From Sulfurospirillum halorespirans DSM 13726 (GTDB lineage: Bacteria > Campylobacterota > Campylobacteria > Campylobacterales > Sulfurospirillaceae), in the NCBI RefSeq assembly GCF_001723605.1, contig NZ_CP017111.1, positions 310,001 through 374,000 of the forward strand: a stretch of 64,000 bases of DNA, given 5' to 3'. This document shows, piece by piece, positions 47,962 through 56,396 of this stretch. The position numbers and the translations under genes were made by a program. Positions within the stretch are counted from its first letter, which is position 1; every line of letters starts with the position of its first letter. Under the pieces are notes generated by a model. The model saw only the letters and a list, made by a program, of their open reading frames with translations, was not told where the DNA came from and made no database searches.

Positions 47962-49608
47962 TTACATATTATCGCAGCAAGAAGGCAGTAATATACTGAA
48001 TTGTGCACCATTATTAATGTTTTTAGCAGTTATTATTCCATGAAATTGATTTTCTATAATTAATTTTGACATATAAAGCCCAATACCTGTTGATAGTTTA
48101 TTCTTATTACTATGAAAAGGCTTGAATATATCATTAATCAAAGGTGTTTGAATGCCTCCAGCGTTATCTGCTATTTTTAAAACAACAAATTTATCTGAGT
48201 CTTCAAGTGTTATATGAATAAAGGGATCTTCTATCTCAGAAATTTTAATAATATCAATCGTGTTTTGTAGAATTGATAAAATAACTTGTGATAAGCTGTT
48301 GGAATTACCAAAAATCTTCATTTTTGAGTCAAATTTTTGAATAAGCTTGATTTGATAGAGCTTTAGCGAAGATTCAAGGAGCAGAAGTGTTTGATTGATT
48401 GATATGGTAGGATTAAAAATAGTGTTATCAACATGTTTATAAAAATTTTCAAAATTTGTGATAGTTTCTGACATAAATTGAATAATTTCTTCATTTTTTG
48501 CAGTCTCCTCCATAAGTTCTGGATCTGTGAGTTTTTTCTTAATATACATACAATTAAAACTAAGTTGCGCAAGTGGTTGTCTCCATTGATGTGCAATAAT
48601 GGCAATCATCTCTCCCAGAGCTGCAAATTTAGCTTGTTGGATCATAATTTTATCTTTAAGAATTTCTTTGGAAATATCCTGCATACTGATGATGAGCATA
48701 TTCTTTTCTTCTCCACTAATACCAAACGAAATTCGAATAGGAAATGTGTGCCCTTTTTTATTGATAGCTTTAATCTCTCGCACTTCTTCTTTATTTTCAA
48801 TCTCTAAAATTTTTTTAAAATTTAAAATACCTTCTTGTTCTACGGGAAGCGACTCTTTCAAAATTATTTTTTGGAAGAAAGGTTCTCCGATAATTTCTTC
48901 TTTTGTATAGCCAAATATCTTTTCTGCCATATGGTTGTATGTTTGGATCTTAAGTGTTGCATCAAGCGTTACAATAGCATTGGTATTAGACTCAATAATT
49001 GTGTTGGCATAATCATGTTGTTTAATAAGTTCTTTTGTCACTTCTGTAATTCTTTTTGTAGCAGGTTTAAAAATAAATATCGCTTCAAAAAAAAGTGTTA
49101 CAAGGGTGAAAATGAAAATAAAAAATTCAACATTTTTTAGTTTTATAGTATTGGATTCAGTTGTTGCAACATAGATTGAAGTGGCAAGATCCAAATTGTC
49201 TAAAAGTTTTTGAGAGTTTTGCAATATATACGTTAGACTTCTTCCATCTCTATTTTCTTCAAAGCGTTTTGCATGGTATAAATATGTTCTAACATTTTTA
49301 TCTAAGAAAAAAGGTTCCTCAAAATAAATTTTTTTCAATTCTTTTGACATAGGAAAAGAAATAAGTAAATTATGAGATTCTTCCATGAGGATAATATTGG
49401 TTCGTAAATTTTCTGTTTTATAATAGATGGCATACAGAGCAATTTGTTGAGAAAGCATTCCTTGTTTACTACTGATATTAATTATTTTTCCATCATTAGA
49501 TTGGCTACTAATAAGGTGATTTAGATTGTAATACGCTAAAATAGAAAGCAGTGCTATGATAGAAAGTGCAGTAATATATCGTTTCGTGAAGCTGATAGTT
49601 TCAATCAT
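47962..49608 (-). CDS. PAS-containing sensor histidine kinase with PilJ-type sensor domain
   Basis: 548 residues. Helix 1 (ALSIIALLSILAYY), a periplasmic four-helix domain of the PilJ type (NISSKQGMLSQQIALYAIYY), helix 2 (FFIFIFTLVTLFFEAIFIF), a PAS domain (IIESNTNAIVTLDATLKIQT), then a HisKA-like AHQWRQPLAQLSF and HATPase (DNAGGI, STGIGLYMSK). PilJ-type sensors are found in nitrate/nitrite kinases NarX-like. Divergent from a response regulator and next to nosZ, so nos control by nitrogen oxides is plausible. Confidence 0.85.
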   Translation of the reverse strand: MIETISFTKRYITALSIIALLSILAYYNLNHLISSQSNDGKIINISSKQGMLSQQIALYAIYYKTENLRTNIILMEESHNLLISFPMSKELKKIYFEEPFFLDKNVRTYLYHAKRFEENRDGRSLTYILQNSQKLLDNLDLATSIYVATTESNTIKLKNVEFFIFIFTLVTLFFEAIFIFKPATKRITEVTKELIKQHDYANTIIESNTNAIVTLDATLKIQTYNHMAEKIFGYTKEEIIGEPFFQKIILKESLPVEQEGILNFKKILEIENKEEVREIKAINKKGHTFPIRISFGISGEEKNMLIISMQDISKEILKDKIMIQQAKFAALGEMIAIIAHQWRQPLAQLSFNCMYIKKKLTDPELMEETAKNEEIIQFMSETITNFENFYKHVDNTIFNPTISINQTLLLLESSLKLYQIKLIQKFDSKMKIFGNSNSLSQVILSILQNTIDIIKISEIEDPFIHITLEDSDKFVVLKIADNAGGIQTPLINDIFKPFHSNKNKLSTGIGLYMSKLIIENQFHGIITAKNINNGAQFSILLPSCCDNM

Positions 49609-49720
49609 TTAAAATTCCTTTATGTGACCAATATTACAGTACACTATGCAAATTATAGCTTTCTTTTAGAAAAAAAAGTGTTACAATTTCTTGAAGCAAG
49701 GTTCAAAATGGAGGGTGCTT

Positions 49721-50410
49721 TTGTTAGACAAATATGAATTTATTTTAAAAAATAGTTCGTTATTACTTGCTGAGGATGAAAAAAATCTTAGAGATAGTTT
49801 TGCAAAAGTTCTATTGTTGTATGTAGACAAAGTTTATACAGCTTCTGATGGAGAAGAAGCCTTAATGCTTTATAATGAGCATCATCCAGATATCGTTATT
49901 ACCGATGTAAAAATGCCGAAATTAAATGGGCTTGAACTCATTAAATGTATTCGAAAAGACAATCCCCATATTCCAATTATTGTTACAAGTGCGTATACTG
50001 ATAAAGATTTTCTATTAGAATCCATCAAACTTTCATTAGTGGATTACATTGTAAAGCCGATTAAAGAAGGGGATCTGACAAGACTCTTAGAAAGCAGTGC
50101 AAGTATTTTACTTGAAAAATCAAAAACTATTGTCAAAATTAATACTACTAGCTTTTATGACTATACCAACAAAACTTTTTTACAAGATAATATTGCTATT
50201 ACATTAACACAAAAAGAAATTGAATTTATTGAAATACTATTGGCGCATAAAGGCAATTTAGTCACAAGGCAAATCCTCGAAGACAAGCTTTATATTTATG
50301 AAGAAGCTCCTCCCTCAGCTCTTAAAAATCTCGTTTTTAAATTACGCAAAAAAATAGCAAATGATGTTATTAAAACTATTGGCAACCTAGGGTATGCTAT
50401 TAAAGATTAA
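49721..50410 (+). CDS. OmpR-like response regulator next to nosZ
   Basis: About 229 residues from a TTG six bases after GGAGG; the longer frame begins without a ribosome site. Receiver domain with LLAEDEK, phospho-Asp in VITDVKMPKLNG and VKPIKE; DNA-binding wing at the end (LKNLVFKLRKKI, IGNLGYAI). It is divergent from the PilJ-type kinase and presumably its partner. Confidence 0.83.
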   Translation: MLDKYEFILKNSSLLLAEDEKNLRDSFAKVLLLYVDKVYTASDGEEALMLYNEHHPDIVITDVKMPKLNGLELIKCIRKDNPHIPIIVTSAYTDKDFLLESIKLSLVDYIVKPIKEGDLTRLLESSASILLEKSKTIVKINTTSFYDYTNKTFLQDNIAITLTQKEIEFIEILLAHKGNLVTRQILEDKLYIYEEAPPSALKNLVFKLRKKIANDVIKTIGNLGYAIKD

Positions 50411-50515
50411 AGCATTTATTTTCATCAAGCGACTAAAAAGAAACTCGCTCTATTATAAAATGTCACTCTATTATTATAAATATATTAAAATATTAATGAA
50501 TGGAGGGACTTAAGA

Positions 50516-50812
50516 ATGAAAAAAGTAGTTTGTCTGCTTATATCGGTGGCTGCTGTATCTCTTATGGCAGCTGATGGAGAAGCAATATACAAAAGTAAAT
50601 GTTTTTCCTGCCATGGAGAGAAGGCTTCAAAACCTGCATTAAACAAATCTCAAATCATTGCTGGTTGGGATGCATCTAAAACCATAGCTTCTATTAATGG
50701 ATATAAAAATGGTGAAGGTGGTGCTATGAAAGGCATTATGAAACCCATTGCAGCAGCATTAAGCGAAGATGATTTAAAAGCAGTGGCAACTGTAATTGCT
50801 TCTTATAAATAA
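50516..50812 (+). CDS. Small monohaem cytochrome c
   Basis: 98 residues: signal peptide (VCLLISVAAVSLMA), haem site CFSCHGEKASKPAL, likely axial Met in GIMKPIAAALS. Class I c553-type cytochrome of Campylobacterota. Located between the nos regulator and bc1 genes, so it may shuttle electrons from the bc1 complex to NosZ. Confidence 0.87.
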   Translation: MKKVVCLLISVAAVSLMAADGEAIYKSKCFSCHGEKASKPALNKSQIIAGWDASKTIASINGYKNGEGGAMKGIMKPIAAALSEDDLKAVATVIASYK

Positions 50813-50813
50813 A

Positions 50814-50839
50814 GATTGTGGTGATAATTCACCACAATC
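50814..50839 (+). terminator. Terminator after the small cytochrome c gene
   Basis: GATTGTGGTGA/TCACCACAATC stem of 11 bp with a 4-base loop and a following short T-run, separating the cytochrome from the bc1 operon. Confidence 0.65.
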
Positions 50840-50904
50840 TTTCCGCATTTTTAATTACTGATATTCATGACTCTTACTATTTAAACAACACGAAAGGAAA
50901 AAGA

Positions 50905-51294
50905 ATGGCTGTTGAAACAAGCAGAAGAGACTTTATCGGCATGGCATTCGGCGGTTTTGCAGCGGCGGGTGGCGTAATAGCCCTTGGTGCTATGAAAAAA
51001 ACTTGGGACCCACTTCCAAGCGTACAATCTGCTGGATTCATCACCGTTGATCTCTCTTCTATGAAAGAGGGAGAAGTTCAAACGATCCAATGGAGGGGCA
51101 AGCCGATTTTCATTTTGAAGAAAAGTGCGGATATGCCAAAGAATGAGAAACGGGACATCGTTGCAGGCGGTAGTAGCTATGCAGTGATGATAGGACTTTG
51201 TACCCATCTTGGGTGTATTCCAACATGGACACCCTCAACGAAACAATTTAAGTGTGCCTGTCATGGTGGCGAGTTTGATACTTGTTCTTGGTGA
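50905..51294 (+). pseudogene. petA: Rieske iron-sulfur protein with internal deletion and frameshift
   Basis: 129 residues from an ATG after a ggaaaaaga site. The Tat-like start SRRDFIGMAF and both Fe-S boxes (CTHLGC and CACHGGEF) are intact. After EFDTC the frame ends in Ser-Trp-stop, and the following bases read LVLGEEGPEYKKLVPKKA in another frame up to the TAA at 51335, which is the expected Rieske C-terminus. About 25-30 residues, including the Gly-Pro-rich loop that covers the cluster, are missing. A deletion at short ACTTGT-like repeats would explain it. Probably non-functional unless another copy complements. Confidence 0.78.
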
Positions 51295-51348
51295 AGAGGG
51301 ACCAGAGTATAAAAAACTTGTTCCTAAGAAAGCGTAAAGGAGACAAAC

Positions 51349-52614
51349 GTGGCAGAAATTAGAAAAGCGACAGGCTTCATCGATTGGCTCGATCAACGAT
51401 TAGCCGTCAACAAGTTCATCAAAGTGATGATGACTGAGTATTGGATTCCTAAAAACATCAACTTCCTTTGGGCAATGGGTGTTGTTTTAATGGTTTTATT
51501 TATGATTCTTATTGTTTCGGGAATCTTCCTTTTAATGTACTACAAACCAGACATTAATCTAGCATTTGACAGTGTCAACTACACAATTATGCAAGAGGTG
51601 GAGTACGGCTGGTTGTGGCGTCATATCCACGGTGTTTCAGCTTCCGTCATTTTCCTTGTCATTTACATTCACATGTTCACAGGCATCTATTACGGTTCAT
51701 ACAAAAAAGGGCGTGAAATTATCTGGTTAACCGGTATGGCACTTTTTGGTATGTTCTCAGCAGAAGCCTTTAGTGGGTATATGCTTCCATGGGGACAGAT
51801 GAGTTACTGGGCAGCACAAGTTATTACCAACCTTTTTGGTGGTATTCCTTTCATTGGTGAAGCTTTAGTGGTTTGGATCAGAGGTGACTTCTTAGTTGCC
51901 GATGCAACCTTAACACGTTTTTTCATGTTACATGTACTCTTATTGCCATTGGTTATTCTTTTACTCATTGCCGTTCACTTCTACTCTTTACGAGTTCCGC
52001 ATGTGAATAACCAAGAATCAGAAGAATTTGATTTTGAAGATGAAGCGAAAAAATACCTTGAGGGTAAAAAAGTAGAATCTAAAGTCGTACCTTTCTGGCC
52101 CGTATTCCTCTCCAAAGATTTCTTTGTTGTAGGTGTTGCTCTTACCATTTTCTTCTATTTGGTCTGTTTCCACTATGACTTTGCAATGGATCCAATTAAC
52201 TTTGAACCTGCAAACAATATGAAAACACCTGCACACATCTACCCTGAGTGGTATTTCTTGTGGAGTTATGAAGTGCTTCGTGGTTTCTTCTTTGACATTG
52301 CTGGCGTTGCTGCTATGGATATTGGTTTGGCTGCGTTTGGTTTTGCAAACGTGATCTTTATGCTTTTACCGTTCCTTGATAGAAATACCGATCATGTAGC
52401 TCCAGCGCATAAACGACCTCTCTTTTTTGTTTGGTTCTGGTTACTGTTAATTGACATGATCGTTTTAACCGTTTATGGCAAACTTCCTCCAACAGGCAAC
52501 AACGCATGGGTTGGCTTTGGTGCGACCATTACGTTTCTTGTCTTATTTATTCTTCTTCCAATCATTACGAAAATGGAAGCGAACTGTAAATGTAATACTG
52601 GAGGTTGCAAATGA
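51349..52614 (+). CDS. petB: Cytochrome b of a bc1-type complex
   Basis: 421 residues from GTG. About eight membrane helices with the bis-haem His pairs (HIHGVSASVIFLVIYIHMFTG and LHVLLLPLVILLLIAVHFY) and a quinol-site PEWYFLW. Fused b/subunit IV form as in Campylobacterota. Oxidises menaquinol and passes electrons to the Rieske protein and cytochrome c1. Its stop overlaps the next start. Confidence 0.92.
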   Translation: MAEIRKATGFIDWLDQRLAVNKFIKVMMTEYWIPKNINFLWAMGVVLMVLFMILIVSGIFLLMYYKPDINLAFDSVNYTIMQEVEYGWLWRHIHGVSASVIFLVIYIHMFTGIYYGSYKKGREIIWLTGMALFGMFSAEAFSGYMLPWGQMSYWAAQVITNLFGGIPFIGEALVVWIRGDFLVADATLTRFFMLHVLLLPLVILLLIAVHFYSLRVPHVNNQESEEFDFEDEAKKYLEGKKVESKVVPFWPVFLSKDFFVVGVALTIFFYLVCFHYDFAMDPINFEPANNMKTPAHIYPEWYFLWSYEVLRGFFFDIAGVAAMDIGLAAFGFANVIFMLLPFLDRNTDHVAPAHKRPLFFVWFWLLLIDMIVLTVYGKLPPTGNNAWVGFGATITFLVLFILLPIITKMEANCKCNTGGCK

Positions 52615-53480
52615 GAGAGTTAAAGATATTAGCCATTGTAATCTTCTTTACCGCGGTTGTCTATTGGGGTGTTGAACCCTTTGCGCATTCTCAAATGCAC
52701 CCTCATGTTGCACCTGCTGATTTTGCCTTTAAAGACTTAGGGGTTAATGCTAAAAAAGGCGATGCCGCAAAAGGGGCTGAAACCTTCTTAAATGCGGGCT
52801 GCATTGGCTGTCATGGTGTGAGTTCACAAGGTATGGCAGCACCCATGGATAATGCCAGTGCATCGGCTTCATTTGGTGTTGTACCACCTGATCTTAGCAC
52901 GGCAGGTGCGATCTATGATAAAAACTTCCTAGCCGCTTTGATTAAAGATCCAACCAAAGCGCTTAAAGTCGAGCATAAGTTTAATGAATCTCGTCCTCAC
53001 CCGATGATCGCATTCTTTGGTCTGGGTGGCGATTTGGATCAAGAGGTTGCTGACATTGTGGCGTACCTTCAAAGTATAGCGCCTGTGACACCACTTGATG
53101 ACAAACAAGTCTATGCTGATGCGTGCCAACGATGTCATGATATTAAATACGACAAAGTGATGAGTACAACCGATAAAACAGCATTGATGGCGTATATGGG
53201 CACACTTCCACCGGATCTTTCAATGATGATTCGTTCCAAAGGGGCTGAATACCTCACAACGTTCATCAACAATCCACAAAAACAGCTTGCAGGCACTTCA
53301 ATGCCACGCGTTGGTTTGAATGAAAAAGCTCAAAACCAAGTGGTTGCTTATATGGAAAAAGTGGGTGATCGCAAAAAAGCTGAACGAGAAGATCTTGGGT
53401 ATAAACTCATTGGTTATATGGTTCTCTTTACACTCCTAGCGTATGCTTGGAAAGTGAAAATCTGGAGAGAAGTTCACTAA
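52611..53480 (+). CDS. petC: Diheme cytochrome c of the bc1 complex
   Basis: 289 residues from the ATG overlapping the petB stop. Membrane anchor at the N-terminus (LAIVIFFTAVVYWGVE), two haem sites CIGCHG and CQRCHD, and a C-terminal helix (YMVLFTLLAYAWKVKIW). Serves as cytochrome c1 and delivers electrons to periplasmic cytochromes. Confidence 0.92.
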   Translation: MRELKILAIVIFFTAVVYWGVEPFAHSQMHPHVAPADFAFKDLGVNAKKGDAAKGAETFLNAGCIGCHGVSSQGMAAPMDNASASASFGVVPPDLSTAGAIYDKNFLAALIKDPTKALKVEHKFNESRPHPMIAFFGLGGDLDQEVADIVAYLQSIAPVTPLDDKQVYADACQRCHDIKYDKVMSTTDKTALMAYMGTLPPDLSMMIRSKGAEYLTTFINNPQKQLAGTSMPRVGLNEKAQNQVVAYMEKVGDRKKAEREDLGYKLIGYMVLFTLLAYAWKVKIWREVH

Positions 53481-53516
53481 ATAAATAAGACTACCAAAAA
53501 GGTAGTCTTATTTATT
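53480..53516 (+). terminator. Terminator after petC
   Basis: A 16-bp stem AATAAATAAGACTACC/GGTAGTCTTATTTATT with an AAAAA loop, overlapping the petC stop region. Confidence 0.85.
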
Positions 53517-53529
53517 ATGGAGGGTATAT

Positions 53530-53958
53530 TTGTCAAAACATAATGATTTTAACCCGTATTTATTAAATCTAAACAATGTTTTTTGTGACAATGTTTATCA
53601 ATATGCATATATAAAACGTTATAATTGCAACGAGACACTATATCAACAAGGGGAAGAACCTTTAAATCTTTATATTTTTCTTTCTGGACAATTAAAAAAA
53701 TTTGGTAAAACAAATAAAATAATGGATTACACAGTTGGTGAATGTATTGGAGCACACGCAAACTTTGCGAATATTTGTTATTTTGAAACTGTTAAAATAT
53801 TTTCTCCTAGTGAAATTTTTGTCATTCAATTTAATTATCTGCAGGAAAGGTTAGAACAACATCCAAATATTTTAGAAGAAGTCGTTGAGGCTTTAGTAAA
53901 AAAGCGAAGTATCATAACAAATATTATAGACATTGACAACAGCATAAACACATTATAA
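53530..53958 (+). CDS. Cyclic nucleotide-binding-fold protein without a DNA-binding domain
   Basis: 142 residues from a TTG five bases after GGAGGG. The sequence is a single CRP-type sensory beta-roll (LYQQGEEPLNLYIFLSGQLKKF, YTVGECIGAHANF) plus the start of a long helix; the winged helix-turn-helix that normally follows is absent. It could be a truncated Crp/Fnr regulator or a stand-alone sensor. Wolinella nos control uses Crp/Fnr-type Nss regulators, so a relation is possible. Confidence 0.65.
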   Translation: MSKHNDFNPYLLNLNNVFCDNVYQYAYIKRYNCNETLYQQGEEPLNLYIFLSGQLKKFGKTNKIMDYTVGECIGAHANFANICYFETVKIFSPSEIFVIQFNYLQERLEQHPNILEEVVEALVKKRSIITNIIDIDNSINTL

Positions 53959-54062
53959 TTATTTATAATGTGTTTTTCGCTTGATCCACATCACCCACAA
54001 ATATTACCATGATATGATAATATCCACTTTAAAAAGTATCTTTTTCTGGATAGAGTTTTCTT

Positions 54063-54567
54063 ATGAAAAAAGCATTATTTTTGACTTCTTTATTTTTCGT
54101 GCTCTATGCCGCACTAACCGCTTGTTCTCATAAGCAGCAGTATGCTTCACCAGCAATGAACCAGGAAAAGCTTATCACGTTATCTCAGTTAAAGAGTTAA
54201 AAACCTTTAGTGGTATTAACTTGTTTTCAAAGATAAGTGAAGAGAAAAAGACACAGCTACTAAGCTTGCCAGCACCCAAAGAGATAAAGCACTAAAAGAC
54301 ACCCTATGATCAAAAACACTACTTTGTATTAATCCCTTTGCTAATGAAGAAGATGTGATGAATTAGATATCGAGAATAGATTTGATAGAATCTCCATACA
54401 TGGTTCTACGGACATTACAAAAAATCAACAAGACTTAGAGTATACCTTTGCCCTTAAGCGTCGAATAGACACTATTATGGAATTCTTAAAACGGCAAGAT
54501 TTACTTGAAAAGATTAGTGTTGAGACTGTGGCTAAAGTTGTGGAGAATCCATTTCAAAAATTTGTAT
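54063..54567 (+). pseudogene. OmpA-type lipoprotein, broken by frameshifts
   Basis: Begins with MKKALFLTSLFFVLYA and the lipobox TACS; the first frame stops after about 45 codons. Further downstream, another frame reads IHGSTDITKNQQDLEYTF, ALKRRIDTIMEFLKRQDLLE, which resembles the peptidoglycan-binding OmpA C-terminal region. Several stops and shifts separate the pieces, and the far end runs into the recombinase gene at 54568. The function is lost. Confidence 0.55.
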
Positions 54568-55944
54568 TTAGAAATCATAAACAACTATTTTCCGTGCGAG
54601 TGCATATTTTAATGCATCAAAACGCTTTTCATCAAAATTGTCTCCAAATTCCATTTTTGCTTCTTCTCGTACGAGTTCTTGGGCTTTTTTATCATGTGTA
54701 AAAGTTTGAAATGACATAATAGGTCCTAACCCACTAGTGACTTCCATAAGAGCCAGTGCAGAGACAATATACTTCATAGTTGTTGATTCATCTACATGCC
54801 CTAATTTTTCAGCTAAGAGTTGTATAAATAAAGGGTGGGGTTTTACTCCTGTATGCTGCAGCGGAATATTTTGACTTCTTGCAAAGTCAATTAATGCCCA
54901 TGTGGCACATGTATGACGCATCCAATGAGGTGTTATGCGATCAACGTTTCTTCCTAAAGCAATAGATGCTATACAAAAAGCTTTATATATGTCTGAATAA
55001 TTAACTTCTCTTCCATTTTCAAGTAACCACATCGCATTTGGAGTATATTTAAATTTCCCTTTTTTACTTTGATTGCTGTGTTTCTTTAGTCGTTTAATAT
55101 ACAATCTTGAGAGATAATCTTTTTGTATCGTTGCAATAGTTCTTATTGGTAAGTCACATTGCAATTTTTTATCCCCTTTTGCAATATAACTCATCTTAAT
55201 ACAACTATCCATGCTAAGTCCTGTATTAAGATATTGAAAATATTTTTTAAAGCTTTCGTGAGTAACAGATAATGCAGCACTAACACGTAAGCCAGTTTCA
55301 ACCATTAAATAAGCAATCATCTCAAAAACAATATCTTGTTTACGTAATTCTCGACGAAGATGTTCGAATACAGTTCTGCTTACAGCATGATATAATCGTT
55401 TTTCTGGAGAGCTTTTGACATATAAATCCCAGACTTCAATTTTTTGATCATCGAAATTTTTTCTTTTTTGTAAATGAGATAATAAGGTATCTTTTCTATA
55501 GAAGTGAACCATTTTTGTAGTCAGAACTAAATCGAATGATTCCCCAATAGATGCCATATGCTTATAAAATTTAAACCACACATTCAATTTAAGATTCATT
55601 GAATTATTTGATACTTGTTTTTCACGATTGTTGCTATTTGAATTATCTTTATTACCATTTGAATCAAGATGCAGCATCTTATTCCGTATTGCTTTGATAT
55701 CAGATTCTGTTGCAGTTTTCCATGTCAATCCCATTTGATGTAAATGCTTGAAAAGTTCTCTTAATTTTATTGCCCGTTCGCGATGCGTCGATATTCCTGA
55801 GATAGATGAAAACCTTCCACCATATCTTGATTCATATGTAAGAAAACGTGTTGATGGCAGGTCAATATCGTTATCAATCAGAATATGCGTAACATTACGG
55901 TTTCTAATTGATGGATGGGGTATTGTTATCAAATCAAATGTCAT
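54568..55944 (-). CDS. Tyrosine recombinase, fourth gene of the integration operon (TnpA-like)
   Basis: 458 residues. Catalytic-domain signatures: ETGLRVSAAL (first Arg), PHWMRHTCATW (H-x-x-R), KLGHVDESTTMKYI (His and nucleophilic Tyr). It begins with an ATGA overlap to the small helical gene. Compared with ordinary integrases it has a long N-terminal arm, as in Tn554 TnpA and GInt recombinases. Probably catalyses strand exchange with its two companions. Confidence 0.85.
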   Translation of the reverse strand: MTFDLITIPHPSIRNRNVTHILIDNDIDLPSTRFLTYESRYGGRFSSISGISTHRERAIKLRELFKHLHQMGLTWKTATESDIKAIRNKMLHLDSNGNKDNSNSNNREKQVSNNSMNLKLNVWFKFYKHMASIGESFDLVLTTKMVHFYRKDTLLSHLQKRKNFDDQKIEVWDLYVKSSPEKRLYHAVSRTVFEHLRRELRKQDIVFEMIAYLMVETGLRVSAALSVTHESFKKYFQYLNTGLSMDSCIKMSYIAKGDKKLQCDLPIRTIATIQKDYLSRLYIKRLKKHSNQSKKGKFKYTPNAMWLLENGREVNYSDIYKAFCIASIALGRNVDRITPHWMRHTCATWALIDFARSQNIPLQHTGVKPHPLFIQLLAEKLGHVDESTTMKYIVSALALMEVTSGLGPIMSFQTFTHDKKAQELVREEAKMEFGDNFDEKRFDALKYALARKIVVYDF

Positions 55945-56396
55945 ATAATCTTAGCCATTGGTTTGAGTGTCTGAAGCTCTTCTTTGAGCCTTTTTATAGT
56001 TAAATCTTTGTTAGCAATGGTTTCTTTTAAAAGTATTTCATTATCGAGCAGTTCAGTAATACGTATAAGAAGATTATCTATTGTATTTTGGAGTTTTCTA
56101 GTATCTTCTTTAATTTTAGAGCTGATAGTATTTCTAATTTTACTGTGTTCATTTTTATATTCACAGATAGCTTGATTTAATTCAATAAAAGGTTGAGTTG
56201 TTGGTTGTTTGAGCGAAGCTAAACTTATTTTTGTATGAAAATTAAGAGAATGCGTGGAAGAGTTAGCCAAATTACATATATTCTCAAATGTTATTTTATT
56301 AGCATTGGTGACAATAGAATTCTTTTTAAGATCTTCAAATGCTTCCCAGAGGGCTTTTAGCTTGAGATCTGTTTGTTCTTTGGATTGTCTAGCCAT
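55941..56396 (-). CDS. Small helical accessory protein of the recombinase operon (TnpC/GinD-like)
   Basis: About 151 residues from the ATG after aaggaagag. Mostly helical with a C-terminal coiled coil (LQNTIDNLLIRITELLDNE, KDLTIKRLKEELQTLK). It overlaps both neighbouring recombinase genes. Size, coiled-coil character and position match the small accessory protein of Tn554-like (TnpC) and GInt operons, which is needed for or modulates integration. Confidence 0.7.
   Translation of the reverse strand: MARQSKEQTDLKLKALWEAFEDLKKNSIVTNANKITFENICNLANSSTHSLNFHTKISLASLKQPTTQPFIELNQAICEYKNEHSKIRNTISSKIKEDTRKLQNTIDNLLIRITELLDNEILLKETIANKDLTIKRLKEELQTLKPMAKII

Noticed and set aside
54477-54701. A 74-residue plus-strand gene
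   Set aside because: It mixes the lipoprotein pseudogene tail with antisense of the recombinase gene and has no ribosome site.
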